NCBI RefSeq assembly: GCF_003670115.1
Contig: NZ_QQTY01000002.1
Coordinates: 558,001 to 622,000, forward strand
Origin: Natronorubrum halophilum
GTDB taxonomy: Archaea; Halobacteriota; Halobacteria; Halobacteriales; Natrialbaceae
DNA: 64,000 bases
Direction: 5' to 3'
This document shows, piece after piece, positions 51,557 through 60,510 of the stretch (position 1 is its first letter; every line of letters starts with the position of its first letter). The notes beneath the pieces were generated by a model. The model did not search any database. It saw only the letters and a list, made by a program, of their open reading frames with translations, and was not told the DNA's origin. The translations under genes were made by a program, and so were the position numbers.

Positions 51557-53089
51557 TCAGTCCTCGCCCGTCGTGATATCCGCCGACAGCCCCTGTGCCA
51601 TCTCGATCTCTTTCGAGTTGTTCATCGTCCAGGCAGTCCGCTCCGTGACGGCCTCGATGGCCTCTCGAGCGCTCGGATAGCCGTTACCCGACTTCTTCAC
51701 GCCGCCGAAGGGCAACTGCACCTCCGCGCCGATACACGGCAGGTTCGCGTACGCGAGGCCGATCTCCGCCCGATCGCGGAACGCGTGGAGCTGACGGTAG
51801 TCCTCGGAGATGATCGCCCCCGCGAGCCCGTAGGGCGTGTCGTTGTGGATCTCGAGCGCGCGCTCGATGTCGCCCTCGTATTCTATCAGGGCGACGTGCG
51901 GGCCGAAACACTCCTCTTGCAGACAGCGCAGGTCGGAATCGTAGTCGATCTCGTAGACGAACGGCCCGACCCAGTGGCCCGCGTCGGAGCCGTCCGGAAT
52001 CTCGCTCTCCTCGAGTTCGAACCGGTCGACGAGTACCTCCGCGCCTTCCTCCCGGGCCAGTTCGTTGTGCTGGCGAATCTTCTCGACGTGGTCGGCCTCG
52101 ATCGCCGGCCCCATGAACGTGTCATCCTCGAGCGGATCCCCGACCGAGACGTCCTCGGCGATGTCGACGAACCGGTCTTTGAACTCGTCGTAGACGTCCG
52201 TGTGAACGATCAGGCGCTCGCTCGAGACGCAGCGCTGCCCTGTCGTCTTGAAGCTGGACATGATCGCGGAGTGGACCGCGATGTCGAGATCCGCCTCCTC
52301 GGTGACGACGATCCCGTTTTTCCCGCCCATCTCGCAGGCGGCGAGTTTGCCGGGTTCGCCGCCGACCTTGCCCGAGATTTCGTGGCCGACCTCCGCGGAG
52401 CCCGTAAAGAGGACGGTGTCGACGCGGTCGTCTTCGGTGATCGCCGCGCCGGCGTCGCCGAAGCCCTGGACCATGTTGAACACGCCCTCCGGGATTTCGG
52501 CGTCGTCCATCATCTCGGCGATGACCTGCCCGCACCACGGCGTCTGTTCGGCGGGCTTCCAGACGACGGTGTTGCCCTCGACCAGCGCGATGGCCATGTG
52601 CCAGAACGGGATGGCGACGGGGAAGTTCCACGGCGTGATACAGCCGATTACGCCCCGCGGTTTTCGGCGCATGTAGGCGTCCTTGCCCGCGACTTCCGAG
52701 GGGACGACGTCCCCGTGAGGGTGACGGGCGTTGCCCGCAGCCCACTCGACCATGTGCCAAGCTTCCGTGACGTCCGCCTTCCCTTCGGAAATCTCCTTGC
52801 CGCACTCCTTCGAAACGATTTCGCCCAGTTCCTCGTGGCGCTCGCGGAGTTCGTGGTAGATATCCCAGAGGTACTCCGCGCGGTCGATGTAGGACAGGGA
52901 GCGCCACTCCTCGGAGGCGTTCTCTGCGGCCGCGAGTGCGGCGTCGACGTCGTCGACCGTTCCGCGACGGAACGTCGCCAGCGTCTCGCCCGTAGCGGGG
53001 TTTCGACTCTCGAACGTGTCGCCGTCGTCGTCGCTCCACTCTCCGCCGATGTAGTGGCCGTACATCTGTTCGGTGGCTTGCTGACTCAT
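51557..53089 (-). CDS. Aldehyde dehydrogenase family protein
   Basis: This 510-residue NAD(P)-dependent aldehyde dehydrogenase has the catalytic Cys in TTGQRCVSSERL (about residue 286), the general-base Glu in CEMGGKNGI near 253, GVIGCITPWNFPVAIPFW, and FTGSAEVGHEI for the cofactor. Sequence style fits the semialdehyde dehydrogenase group, including alpha-ketoglutaric semialdehyde dehydrogenases of sugar degradation, but no sugar-catabolic gene is near, so the substrate is open. Start ATG 53089 gives MSQQATEQMYG. Confidence 0.93.
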   Translation of the reverse strand: MSQQATEQMYGHYIGGEWSDDDGDTFESRNPATGETLATFRRGTVDDVDAALAAAENASEEWRSLSYIDRAEYLWDIYHELRERHEELGEIVSKECGKEISEGKADVTEAWHMVEWAAGNARHPHGDVVPSEVAGKDAYMRRKPRGVIGCITPWNFPVAIPFWHMAIALVEGNTVVWKPAEQTPWCGQVIAEMMDDAEIPEGVFNMVQGFGDAGAAITEDDRVDTVLFTGSAEVGHEISGKVGGEPGKLAACEMGGKNGIVVTEEADLDIAVHSAIMSSFKTTGQRCVSSERLIVHTDVYDEFKDRFVDIAEDVSVGDPLEDDTFMGPAIEADHVEKIRQHNELAREEGAEVLVDRFELEESEIPDGSDAGHWVGPFVYEIDYDSDLRCLQEECFGPHVALIEYEGDIERALEIHNDTPYGLAGAIISEDYRQLHAFRDRAEIGLAYANLPCIGAEVQLPFGGVKKSGNGYPSAREAIEAVTERTAWTMNNSKEIEMAQGLSADITTGED

Positions 53090-53220
53090 ACCAAAATAAA
53101 CGACGAGCGCCGTGAAAACCCTAATGGTGGGTTCCGGACGGACGCACCACCCGGCGAAGGCGTCGGTTGGCTCGAGCACCAACCTCGAAATCGAAGTCGC
53201 TCCGACCGTCGTCGATGAGG

Positions 53221-54162
53221 TTACTTCGATCGTCGCGGATGTCGTGTTCGTGCGAACAGGTCTCGGACGCGCTCCGAGTGGCGAACGACGGGGAGCACGA
53301 CGATCGCACCCGTTACGAACCCGACGATCCCGGCGACGGCGGAGAGCGATACGAGCGCCACGCCGAGCGGAATCGACGCGACGACCGCACCACCAGCCCG
53401 CAACAGGATCGAGCGGAGCGCCCTCGAGAGCGACGAGACGGCGACCGCGTCCCGACCGAGCATAACGAGTTGCCAGCCACCGAAGGCACCCACCGAGCCG
53501 GCACAGAGGAGCACCGCGTCCGCCGTCCAGTCGCTCGCAACGAGAAAGAACGCGCTGAAACCGATTCCGAGCGCGAAGGTGATCGTCGGTCGGTCGGCGA
53601 ACTCGCGGGCCAAAAGCGCTCGAGTCGCGAGCAACAGAGCCAGTCCGATCCCGACTCCGGCGACGACGTCGACGACGTAGTGGACGCCGAGTGCGACTCT
53701 GGTGAAACTGACCAGCGAGACGAGCGCGGCGGCGAGGCCGAACCGCAGGTGTTTCGTTCCGATCGAGAGCACGCCCGCCAGTCCGACGTAGACGATCGTG
53801 GTGTTGACGGCGTGGCCGCTCGGAAAGCCGTAGCCGCCGGCCGTCGCCGTCGCCTCGTACAACGGCTGGACGAGCCGCGGCAACAACATCGGATCGAGCA
53901 GCGGCATCTTGGGACGGGGCAAACCGAACAGCTCCTTGAGTCCGTTGTACAGCCCCATTCCGGCCAGCGCGACGCCCGCGACGGTGGCGATGTCGTCGCG
54001 AGTCGGCGCGTCGGCCCAGTAGAGAATCGTGAGGACGAGCGCGAGAAACCAGACGTCGCCGAGTTGCGTCAGCAGGGCGATGAGCACGGCTCCCCACTCG
54101 GGGATCGACTCTCGAAACAGATCGAACTCGCCGACGCCGCGGGACGAGGGTACGCGGATCAC
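53221..54162 (-). CDS. PAP2-family phosphatase (membrane)
   Basis: This 313-residue membrane protein has all three phosphatidic-acid-phosphatase-2 motifs: KELFGLPRP, YGFPSGHAVNTT and SFTRVALGVHYVVD. The catalytic His lies in the third motif. Eight or so helices follow the N-terminus. Such enzymes dephosphorylate lipid phosphates or polyprenyl diphosphates. The start is GTG 54162, with MIRVPSSRGVGEFD; the C-terminal tail is basic. Together with uppP at 8473 it may serve carrier-lipid recycling, a guess. Confidence 0.92.
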   Translation of the reverse strand: MIRVPSSRGVGEFDLFRESIPEWGAVLIALLTQLGDVWFLALVLTILYWADAPTRDDIATVAGVALAGMGLYNGLKELFGLPRPKMPLLDPMLLPRLVQPLYEATATAGGYGFPSGHAVNTTIVYVGLAGVLSIGTKHLRFGLAAALVSLVSFTRVALGVHYVVDVVAGVGIGLALLLATRALLAREFADRPTITFALGIGFSAFFLVASDWTADAVLLCAGSVGAFGGWQLVMLGRDAVAVSSLSRALRSILLRAGGAVVASIPLGVALVSLSAVAGIVGFVTGAIVVLPVVRHSERVRDLFARTRHPRRSK

Positions 54163-54220
54163 GCGGCCGAGAAACGGATCGAGGCAGGAGCGAGACGGTC
54201 GAGGGATACCGAACCGCCGG

Positions 54221-54748
54221 TCACCGGTCTTCCTCCTCCCCGCGCTCTTTCGTCACGGTCCGGTCGCCCTCCGGCGGTTGGTCCTCGCTATCGGGGTGGC
54301 GTTCCGCTCCCGACTCGTCCATCTCCTCCGTCGCGGGCTCCATTCCCTCGCCGGACCTCCCTTCGCCCGTCGCCGACATCTCGTCCGCCTCGTCTTCTTC
54401 ATCGGTCGGCGCACCGGCTCGTTGCCGTTCGCTCCCCTCGTTCTCGCGGACCGTGGTTTCGTTGCGCTCGATGACGAGGTCGGTTCCCTCCTCGAAGTCG
54501 TTCCGTGTGGTCTCTCCCTCCAGACGAACCGCGTCTCCGGTCACCTCACGGACGGCATCCACGCCGATCGGGACGATGTCTTCGGTGTCCCCGTCCCAGT
54601 CGAGAACGGCCGTGACAGAGTCCATCACGCCCTCCTCGAGAGCGACGTACGCCGTTTCGTCCCCGGTCATCTTGACGACGCCGATCGGTTCACCGGCGGC
54701 CGTCTCGACCCGTTTGCCGACGTCACCATCCGCAAATCCCGAACTCAT
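54221..54748 (-). CDS. PRC-barrel-like acidic protein
   Basis: This 175-residue protein starts MSSGFADGDVGKRVETAAGE. The first ~85 residues resemble a PRC-barrel (GEPIGVVKMTGDETAYVAL, VTAVLDWDGDTEDIVPIGV, VRLEGETTRNDFEEGTDLV in part). The rest is a very acidic, low-complexity tail with Glu/Asp repeats, common in haloarchaea. PRC-barrels bind proteins or RNA in various contexts. Start ATG 54748; 54766 is in frame. The function is unknown. Confidence 0.75.
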   Translation of the reverse strand: MSSGFADGDVGKRVETAAGEPIGVVKMTGDETAYVALEEGVMDSVTAVLDWDGDTEDIVPIGVDAVREVTGDAVRLEGETTRNDFEEGTDLVIERNETTVRENEGSERQRAGAPTDEEDEADEMSATGEGRSGEGMEPATEEMDESGAERHPDSEDQPPEGDRTVTKERGEEEDR

Positions 54749-54840
54749 GTACGACAGTAACGGCATCCGCTGAAAGCGTGTGGTGCCTGCACAAGCCAGC
54801 GGTCCGAACGGGCTGGACGGTGGTACTCGAGTCCGCAACG

Positions 54841-55086
54841 CTACCGCTCTAGCGGTTCGTCACAGTAGCCACAGCGGTTCGATTCGACGGGTATGCGAGC
54901 ACCGCACAACGGACAGTTGGTTTTCGTCCGTGCCGCGGAGCCGTCGTCGCTGAACGCCGCCCGTATCAACTCGAAGTCGAAGAGTATCCGCGCGAGTACG
55001 AGCACTCCGAACGCTGCGAGGAAGAGATACCGCCACAGCGGGGACGAACCGTCGGGGAGAGAGATCGGTACGCTAACGGGGTCCAT
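54841..55086 (-). CDS. Small membrane protein with C-terminal zinc ribbon
   Basis: This 81-residue protein has one hydrophobic helix (SPLWRYLFLAAFGVLVLARIL) and a C-terminal zinc ribbon with two pairs of Cys (CPLCGARIPVESNRCGYCDEP). The design is a membrane-anchored zinc ribbon of unknown role. Start ATG 55086 (MDPVSVPISL). It is followed at 54748 by the PRC-barrel gene on the same strand. Confidence 0.75.
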   Translation of the reverse strand: MDPVSVPISLPDGSSPLWRYLFLAAFGVLVLARILFDFELIRAAFSDDGSAARTKTNCPLCGARIPVESNRCGYCDEPLER

Positions 55087-55160
55087 CAGTACGATCGAAC
55101 TGTCACTCGAACAAATAATTTTCCCTGACGGCGTCGACTGTCGGTTTGAACGGGACCGAC

Positions 55161-55970
55161 TCAGCCCTGGCCCAGCTCCGCCGCCCTCTCGAGTTCGGTT
55201 CGGAGCGTCATCGAATCGAACTCGTGGTCGGGGCGCAGCCGAACGAAATCGAGGAACCGCCGCGTCGAGAGCAGTTCCTCGGCGTCGTAGACCGTCGCGG
55301 CCGCGCCGACGGCGTCTCGAGCGCCGATTCGCGGCTCGAGGACAGCCAGTGCACACGCGAGGTCGTACGCGGTGGTCTCGGCGACGCGGTCCTCGTGGAC
55401 GTTGGTGGCGTCGATGAAGTAGAACTCGCCCTCACACAGCAGGATGTTCTCGGCGCGCAGGTCGCCGTGAGCCATCCCGTGGTCGCGTAGCGTGGCCAGC
55501 ATCTCGAACAGTTCCGGCGCGCGCTCGGCGACGAGCCAGTCGGGGGCGTCGTCTAACGAACGGAACTTCGGCAGGTACTCGAGGACGAGCACGCCCAGCC
55601 CGTTGACCTCGAAGGCGTCGATCGGTTGGGGCGCGTTGATGCCGATCTCGCGCATCCGCTCCGTCGCCTCGTACTCGTGTTCGACCATCTCTCGCGGCGT
55701 GTCGAACCGACCGAAAAAACCGCCGGTGCCCGCCGATACCGCGCCGACGTTACGTCCGGTCGTCAACACGGCATGGACGAGCGCGTTCTGCCTCGAGACG
55801 ATCTTGACGAACCACTCCTCGTCGATGACGCAGGGCGTCGACAGCCAGTTGTCGGCCTCGAGAAACTCCACGCGAACCGCCTCGCGGTCGTATCGATCCG
55901 CCAGCGTCTGGACAACACGCTCGAGGCGGTCCCACTCGACAGTCCCTCGCGCGAGCCGGCGGATGTCCAT
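55161..55970 (-). CDS. RIO/Bud32-like atypical protein kinase
   Basis: This 269-residue protein has an atypical kinase domain: the catalytic loop HGDLRAENILL near residue 168 and the metal-binding FIDATN in place of DFG. The ATP-binding Lys is likely in EEWFVKIVSRQN near residue 54. This resembles RIO and Kae1-associated (Bud32) kinases, but the ~45-residue N-terminal extension and the absence of Kae1 distinguish it. The target is unknown. The start is ATG 55970. Confidence 0.85.
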   Translation of the reverse strand: MDIRRLARGTVEWDRLERVVQTLADRYDREAVRVEFLEADNWLSTPCVIDEEWFVKIVSRQNALVHAVLTTGRNVGAVSAGTGGFFGRFDTPREMVEHEYEATERMREIGINAPQPIDAFEVNGLGVLVLEYLPKFRSLDDAPDWLVAERAPELFEMLATLRDHGMAHGDLRAENILLCEGEFYFIDATNVHEDRVAETTAYDLACALAVLEPRIGARDAVGAAATVYDAEELLSTRRFLDFVRLRPDHEFDSMTLRTELERAAELGQG

Positions 55971-56229
55971 ACGTCGACTGTGGGTGCTTCGGGGTTAAAT
56001 GCCTCCCGAACTGTCGCCCTCGAGACGTGTTTCCGTCTCGGCGGGTCTCGCATCCGGTCGTCACGTCATCCGTCGGCGATCGAGACCGGGGCCCGGCTGG
56101 TTTCGAGTTTTTCACCAGCGCCTCACGGCGGGGGTGATGAGGCGAGCAACTCCAATCCGGCGTATTCGCGCTCAATCGGTGTCACGAACAGCATTCTTAT
56201 CAGGATTGCAACGAAATATCTGGGCTGTT

Positions 56230-57402
56230 ATGGATGCGATCGACGACCTCAGTGATGCGATCACCGTCACGCGAAACTTTCTGACGCCGATACGGGTGGG
56301 AATGTGGGTCAAACTCGCGATCATCGTCTTCTTCGTGAGTTCGCTCGGGTTCAATGGGGCGGCTCCCGGCGGCGACTTCGGGTCCTTCGCCGGCGATCCG
56401 GCGTTCGAGAACGGGCAGACCGACCAGGTCGAGGGGGACGTCCCGACCGATGAGCTCGTCCTCGGGCTGGTCATCATCGGTGCGATCGCGCTGGTCCTCT
56501 GGCTGGGCTACTCGCTCATCGCCGGAGTCATGGAGTTCGTCTTCCTCGAATCGTTACGGACGGGCGAGGTCCACGTGAGACGCTACTTCTCGGCGAACCT
56601 CGGCAACGGGATTCGGCTGTTCGCGTTCCGAGTCGGCGTCACGCTCGGTATCGGACTCCTCGCGGGTGCCCCCGTAGCGATCGTCTGGTTGCAAGGAACC
56701 CTCAGTGACGTTTCGGCCGCGTTGATCGGGTTGTACGCGCTGTACGCCTTCGGACTGTTCCTGGTGTACGCGCTCGTCGACCGCTTTACCAGCGAGTTCG
56801 TCGCCGCCATCATGCTCCTCGAGGATCGCGGCGTTCTCAGCGCGTGGAGTCGATTCTGGGGGACGTTTCGGGCTAACTGGACGGAGTACGTCGTCTACCT
56901 CGTGTTGGTCTGGATCCTCTCGCTCGCGATCACGATCGCCGCCGGGTTCGTGATGGTGCTCGGCATCCTGGTGCTGGCCATCCCCTTTGGTATCGTGATA
57001 TTCCTGTTGTCCCTCCTCGGAGACGTCGGCATCGTTCTGGCCCTTCTCGTCGTATTGGTGGCGTTCGCAGTCGTCCTGCTCTTCGTGGCGCTCGTCTGGA
57101 CGCCCATCACCACCTACTTCCGGTACTACGCGCTGTTGGTGCTCGGCGATACGAACGCCGAACTCGACCTTATTCCCGACCAGCGTGCGGCGGCGCGGTT
57201 CGACGGCGGCGAACCGACCGGTCGCGACGATCACTGGAACGACGGACGTGGCGACGAGCGGGATCGATCGGATCGCGGCGACGGCTGGTCGACGGACGAC
57301 GGCGACGCGTGGGATAACGACTCGAGCGCGTGGGACGACCCGAACGACGCCGCCGACCCCGATTCGGACGACCGCGACTCGGATGACGATCGGGGCTGGT
57401 AA
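56230..57402 (+). CDS. Multi-pass membrane protein, DUF4013-like
   Basis: This 390-residue protein has about six hydrophobic helices. An N-terminal amphipathic start (MDAIDDLSDAITVTRNFL) is followed by IIGAIALVLWLGYSLIAGVM, IGLLAGAPVAIVWLQ, IGLYALYAFGLFLVYALVDRF and two long C-terminal helices. SAWSRFWGTFRANWTEYVVYLV recalls DUF4013-type membrane proteins. The last ~70 residues are a highly acidic tail. The function is unknown. Start ATG 56230 is the first in-frame Met near the promoter-like AT tract at 56195-56225. Confidence 0.8.
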   Translation: MDAIDDLSDAITVTRNFLTPIRVGMWVKLAIIVFFVSSLGFNGAAPGGDFGSFAGDPAFENGQTDQVEGDVPTDELVLGLVIIGAIALVLWLGYSLIAGVMEFVFLESLRTGEVHVRRYFSANLGNGIRLFAFRVGVTLGIGLLAGAPVAIVWLQGTLSDVSAALIGLYALYAFGLFLVYALVDRFTSEFVAAIMLLEDRGVLSAWSRFWGTFRANWTEYVVYLVLVWILSLAITIAAGFVMVLGILVLAIPFGIVIFLLSLLGDVGIVLALLVVLVAFAVVLLFVALVWTPITTYFRYYALLVLGDTNAELDLIPDQRAAARFDGGEPTGRDDHWNDGRGDERDRSDRGDGWSTDDGDAWDNDSSAWDDPNDAADPDSDDRDSDDDRGW

Positions 57403-57480
57403 CGGCATCGATCGGTGACGTTCCGCCTCACTCGAGGCATCTAGTAGCCACTGGAACGAATTTACACTGATCGCAACGCC

Positions 57481-57515
57481 GCGGTTCGGAGCGAACGGAG
57501 TGAGCGAGAACCGCG
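57481..57515. repeat. Second copy of the 35-bp inverted repeat
   Basis: This is identical over 35 bp to 18312-18346. The arms GCGGTTC and GAACCGC enclose GAGCGAACGGAGTGAGCGAG. It is in the 217-bp space before the acyl-CoA dehydrogenase gene, while the other copy is 39 kb away. The identity in otherwise non-coding DNA argues for a dispersed element or shared regulatory site. Confidence 0.75.
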
Positions 57516-57597
57516 CTGCCCTCGTGCGATCAGGTGTGTATTGACTTTCAGTGACTACTATAACTGTCGACGACCGCGTCTGTCGGTGCGTTTATTT

Positions 57598-57622
57598 CAT
57601 ACGGCGGCAAGTATTGCGTATG
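57598..57622. promoter_or_regulatory. Inverted repeat across acyl-CoA dehydrogenase start
   Basis: CATACG (57598-57603) and CGTATG (57617-57622) form a perfect 6-bp inverted repeat with 13 bp between arms. It includes the ATG at 57620-57622. A TTTATTT box sits just upstream at 57591-57597. The repeat could be a regulator site or chance. Confidence 0.3.
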
Positions 57623-58762
57623 GACACCGATCTGCCTGACGAACACCGAATGATTCGGGAGTCCGTCAGGGACTTCTGCGAGACCGAGATCGAGCCGATC
57701 GCTCAGGAGATCGAGGACGAGCACCGTTTTCCCGCCGAAATCTTCGAGCAACTCGCGGATCTCGACATGATGGGTGTCCCTATCGCGGAGGCAAACGGCG
57801 GTCTCGGGGGAGACACGCTCATGTACGCGCTCGTCGCCGAGGAACTCGGTCGCGTTTCCGGCTCCATCGGTCTGTCGTACGTCGCGCACACGTCGCTCGC
57901 GTCGAAACCGATCGAACTGTTCGGAACCGATGCACAGAAAGAGCGCTGGCTGCGCCCGCTCGCGGAGGGCGAGCACCTCGGCGGCTGGGCGCTGACCGAA
58001 CCGGCCAGCGGCTCCGACGCGTCGGACATGGACACGACCGCACGGAAGGAGGGTGGAGAGTGGGTGTTAAACGGCACCAAGCAGTTCATCACGAACGCCT
58101 CCGAGGCCGGTTCCGTCCTGGTGAAAGCCGTTACGGACCCCGACGCGGGCTACGACGGCATCTCGACGTTCATCGTTGATCCGCGCGAAGACGACGGCTT
58201 CGAGGTCACGACGATCTGGGAGAAGATGGGACTGAACGCCTCGCCGACCTGCGAAATTCACCTCGAGGACGTTCGACTCCCCGAGGACCGCCTGCTCGGC
58301 GGGGAAGGCGAGGGCTGGGACCAGACCAAAAAGACGCTCGACGGCGGACGGATCTCCATCGCCGCGCTCTCGACCGGACTGGCCCAAGGAGCCTACGAGC
58401 ACGCGAAGACCTACAGCAAAGAGCGCGAGCAGTTCGGTCAGCCGATTTCGAAGTTCGACGCCATCCGGGACAAGATCGTCGATATGCATCGGAAAACCGA
58501 GCGCGCACGCCTGCTCACCTACCGCGCTGCCCGCACGTACGACAAGGGAGAACCGGTGACTCGAGAGTCCGCCCTCGCGAAACTCGACGCCAGCGAGGCC
58601 GCCCGCGAAGTCGCCGAAGACGCCGTACAGGTGCTCGGCGGGTACGGCTACACCACCGACTTCGCGCCCCAGCGGTTCTACCGGGACGCCAAGCTGATGG
58701 AGATCGGCGAAGGAACCAGCGAGATCCAGCACCTCGTGATCGGCCGGGAGCTAGGGCTCTAA
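57620..58762 (+). CDS. Acyl-CoA dehydrogenase
   Basis: This 380-residue flavoenzyme carries out the first step of beta-oxidation or of amino-acid acyl-CoA breakdown. FAD/acyl-CoA sites are seen in GWALTEPASGSDASDM and FITNASEAGSVLVKAVTDP (in part). The catalytic Glu lies in the motif IGEGTSEIQHLV (about residue 364), as in short-chain dehydrogenases. VQVLGGYGYTTDFAPQRFYRD is typical. The length is standard. The start ATG at 57620 is preceded by a TTTATTT box. Confidence 0.95.
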   Translation: MDTDLPDEHRMIRESVRDFCETEIEPIAQEIEDEHRFPAEIFEQLADLDMMGVPIAEANGGLGGDTLMYALVAEELGRVSGSIGLSYVAHTSLASKPIELFGTDAQKERWLRPLAEGEHLGGWALTEPASGSDASDMDTTARKEGGEWVLNGTKQFITNASEAGSVLVKAVTDPDAGYDGISTFIVDPREDDGFEVTTIWEKMGLNASPTCEIHLEDVRLPEDRLLGGEGEGWDQTKKTLDGGRISIAALSTGLAQGAYEHAKTYSKEREQFGQPISKFDAIRDKIVDMHRKTERARLLTYRAARTYDKGEPVTRESALAKLDASEAAREVAEDAVQVLGGYGYTTDFAPQRFYRDAKLMEIGEGTSEIQHLVIGRELGL

Positions 58763-58793
58763 TCCGGACGCGAGTCGTCGCGCTCACAACACC

Positions 58794-59021
58794 ATGTTCA
58801 CACTCGCCGTCAGCCTCGTGCTCGTCGTCCTCGGAACCGCCGGAATCCGATACGCGCCGGCCGTCGTCGCCGCTCAGCACCGACAGGGGATGGCCCCGCT
58901 CGAGGACGACGACCACGGCGTTCTCGACGAGACCGACCGGAAACGGGCCACGAGAGGAACGGGCGTCGTCTTCGTGGTCGTCGGTTTCGCACTCCTCGCG
59001 TACGGATCTGGCGCTATTTGA
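58794..59021 (+). CDS. Small two-helix membrane protein
   Basis: This 75-residue protein has a first hydrophobic stretch LAVSLVLVVLGTAGIRYAPAV and a second GTGVVFVVVGFALLAYGSGAI, with a polar acidic-basic middle (PLEDDDHGVLDETDRKRATR). It begins at ATG 58794, 31 bp after the acyl-CoA dehydrogenase, which suggests co-transcription. I do not recognise a named family. The function is unknown. Confidence 0.75.
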   Translation: MFTLAVSLVLVVLGTAGIRYAPAVVAAQHRQGMAPLEDDDHGVLDETDRKRATRGTGVVFVVVGFALLAYGSGAI

Positions 59022-59034
59022 GGAGAGACAAACG

Positions 59035-59835
59035 CTACTCGAGCGCACCGAGTATACCGCCGTCGTCGCTACCGTTGTCGTCCGCGTCGTTCCCGTCGGT
59101 ATCGTCGTTTCCGCTTCCATCGGCGTCGTCCCCCTCAGTGTCGTTACCGCTATCCTCGTCGGTATCGCCGTCGTTCGACTCCGCGTCGTCCGTCTCGATA
59201 TCCGTAACTACTCCCTCCATGAGAGCGACGATGTTCGCCTCCTCCTGCCCGCGGAGCTGTCGGGGGTAGACGCCGATCGTCACGAGCAGGTCGTCGCCCG
59301 CCTCGACGGCCTCGCTGACGTGGAGGTCGACCTCGAGGCTCTGCCCGGAGAAGACCGCATCGGCGCGAAACCGCGACCGGGTCGCCGTCTGCTCGAGGGA
59401 CGTGACGTCGGCGTCTTCCTCGTGAGAGATATCGCTGATGTCGTCGTAGTTGTGCTGGATCAGTTCGACAAGCTCCGCAGCCGACATATCCTCGACGGGG
59501 TTGAAATTACGGCCCACCAAGCTGACCTTCGGCGTTGTGAGCACCATGAAGACGGCTCCGCGCTGACGACCGAGGGGGCCCATGTCCACCGCCTTCTCGT
59601 GTTCGGTGAGGTAGTTCGTGACGACGATGGTCTCCGACGCGGGTCCGATGCCGACGTCCTCTTCGACGACGATCTCGTCGACGTTCGTCTGGTCGTATCC
59701 CGTCTCCGAACGAACGTTTGCGTCGACGCCCGCTGGCGACGATTCGTGTTCGGCCATTCCGATCAGGCCGAGACAGCCGGAGAGACCGGCGAGTCCCGCG
59801 ACGCCGAGTCCGCCGAGAAGCGTTCTGCGATTCAT
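59035..59835 (-). CDS. DUF6517 family lipoprotein
   Basis: This 266-residue lipoprotein begins MNRRTLLGGLGVAGLAGLSGC, with a twin-Arg and a lipobox Cys at 21. It therefore looks Tat-exported and lipid-anchored. The core (VEEDVGIGPASETIVVTNYL, AVFMVLTTPKVSLVGRNFNP, DMSAAELVELIQHNYDDI) fits the haloarchaeal DUF6517 family. The last ~60 residues are an Asp/Asn/Gly-rich low-complexity tail that is probably surface-exposed. The function is unknown. Confidence 0.85.
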   Translation of the reverse strand: MNRRTLLGGLGVAGLAGLSGCLGLIGMAEHESSPAGVDANVRSETGYDQTNVDEIVVEEDVGIGPASETIVVTNYLTEHEKAVDMGPLGRQRGAVFMVLTTPKVSLVGRNFNPVEDMSAAELVELIQHNYDDISDISHEEDADVTSLEQTATRSRFRADAVFSGQSLEVDLHVSEAVEAGDDLLVTIGVYPRQLRGQEEANIVALMEGVVTDIETDDAESNDGDTDEDSGNDTEGDDADGSGNDDTDGNDADDNGSDDGGILGALE

Positions 59836-59948
59836 TTTCGAACTAATGGATGTTCATTTCATAAATGTGTATTGAATCGGTGATTGTCTGTTGAACCGTG
59901 AACACATTCTGCTCGAACTCGGTCACGCTCTGTCTACGCCGGGACGAC

Positions 59949-60452
59949 TTACTCCCGCCGGAAGAATCCCAGTATCTCCGAAGCGAGTGACGAACCGGAC
60001 TGTCGGCTGAACCGTTCACGATGTACGCGCGTCAGGTACAAGACGAGGACGTATCCGAGCGACGAGAGAATAACCGCGATAACGACGTTTCCGAGAAGCA
60101 GTTGCTGAATCGCGACCCACGCCGTCTCTGTGTTTATCGCGTCGCGCGAACGAACCGAATCCGAACCCAACAAGAACGCCCCGGTCTGAAAACTCGCGAG
60201 GTACACCAGGGGTTTGATGATCGGGTTGAGCACGGCAACGGAGGCGAAAATCGCGGGTTTGCTGATCCACGACCATATCGCGACGAGAACGAAAAACAGA
60301 CCGATCCCGAGACCGCCGGTCGGGAGCGACGTGATGAAGATGCCGATGGCAAAGCTCAGGGCAACCTGTTCTGGGGTGTGTTCCTCGCGGAACGCCGCGA
60401 GGAGCTTTCGACGGACTCGATCGCGATACTGGGCGAGCCGTTCCCCTACCAT
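59949..60452 (-). CDS. DUF2062 family membrane protein
   Basis: This 167-residue protein has the DUF2062 layout: an N-terminal FREEHTPEQVALSFAIGIFIT, a helix pair SLPTGGLGIGLFFVLVAIWSW, and the conserved NPIIKPLVYLASFQTGAFLLG. A third helix LLGNVVIAVILSSLGYVLVLYL ends the core. DUF2062 proteins are often near glycan genes and may be membrane scaffolds; the role is unclear. The ATG start is at 60452 and it lies just downstream of the gdh gene on the same strand. Confidence 0.9.
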   Translation of the reverse strand: MVGERLAQYRDRVRRKLLAAFREEHTPEQVALSFAIGIFITSLPTGGLGIGLFFVLVAIWSWISKPAIFASVAVLNPIIKPLVYLASFQTGAFLLGSDSVRSRDAINTETAWVAIQQLLLGNVVIAVILSSLGYVLVLYLTRVHRERFSRQSGSSLASEILGFFRRE

Positions 60453-60510
60453 TCACTCTACCCGTCGGTAACCAGCAATCGGGAAAAAGATACCGAGTTC
60501 CCCCGGTATA

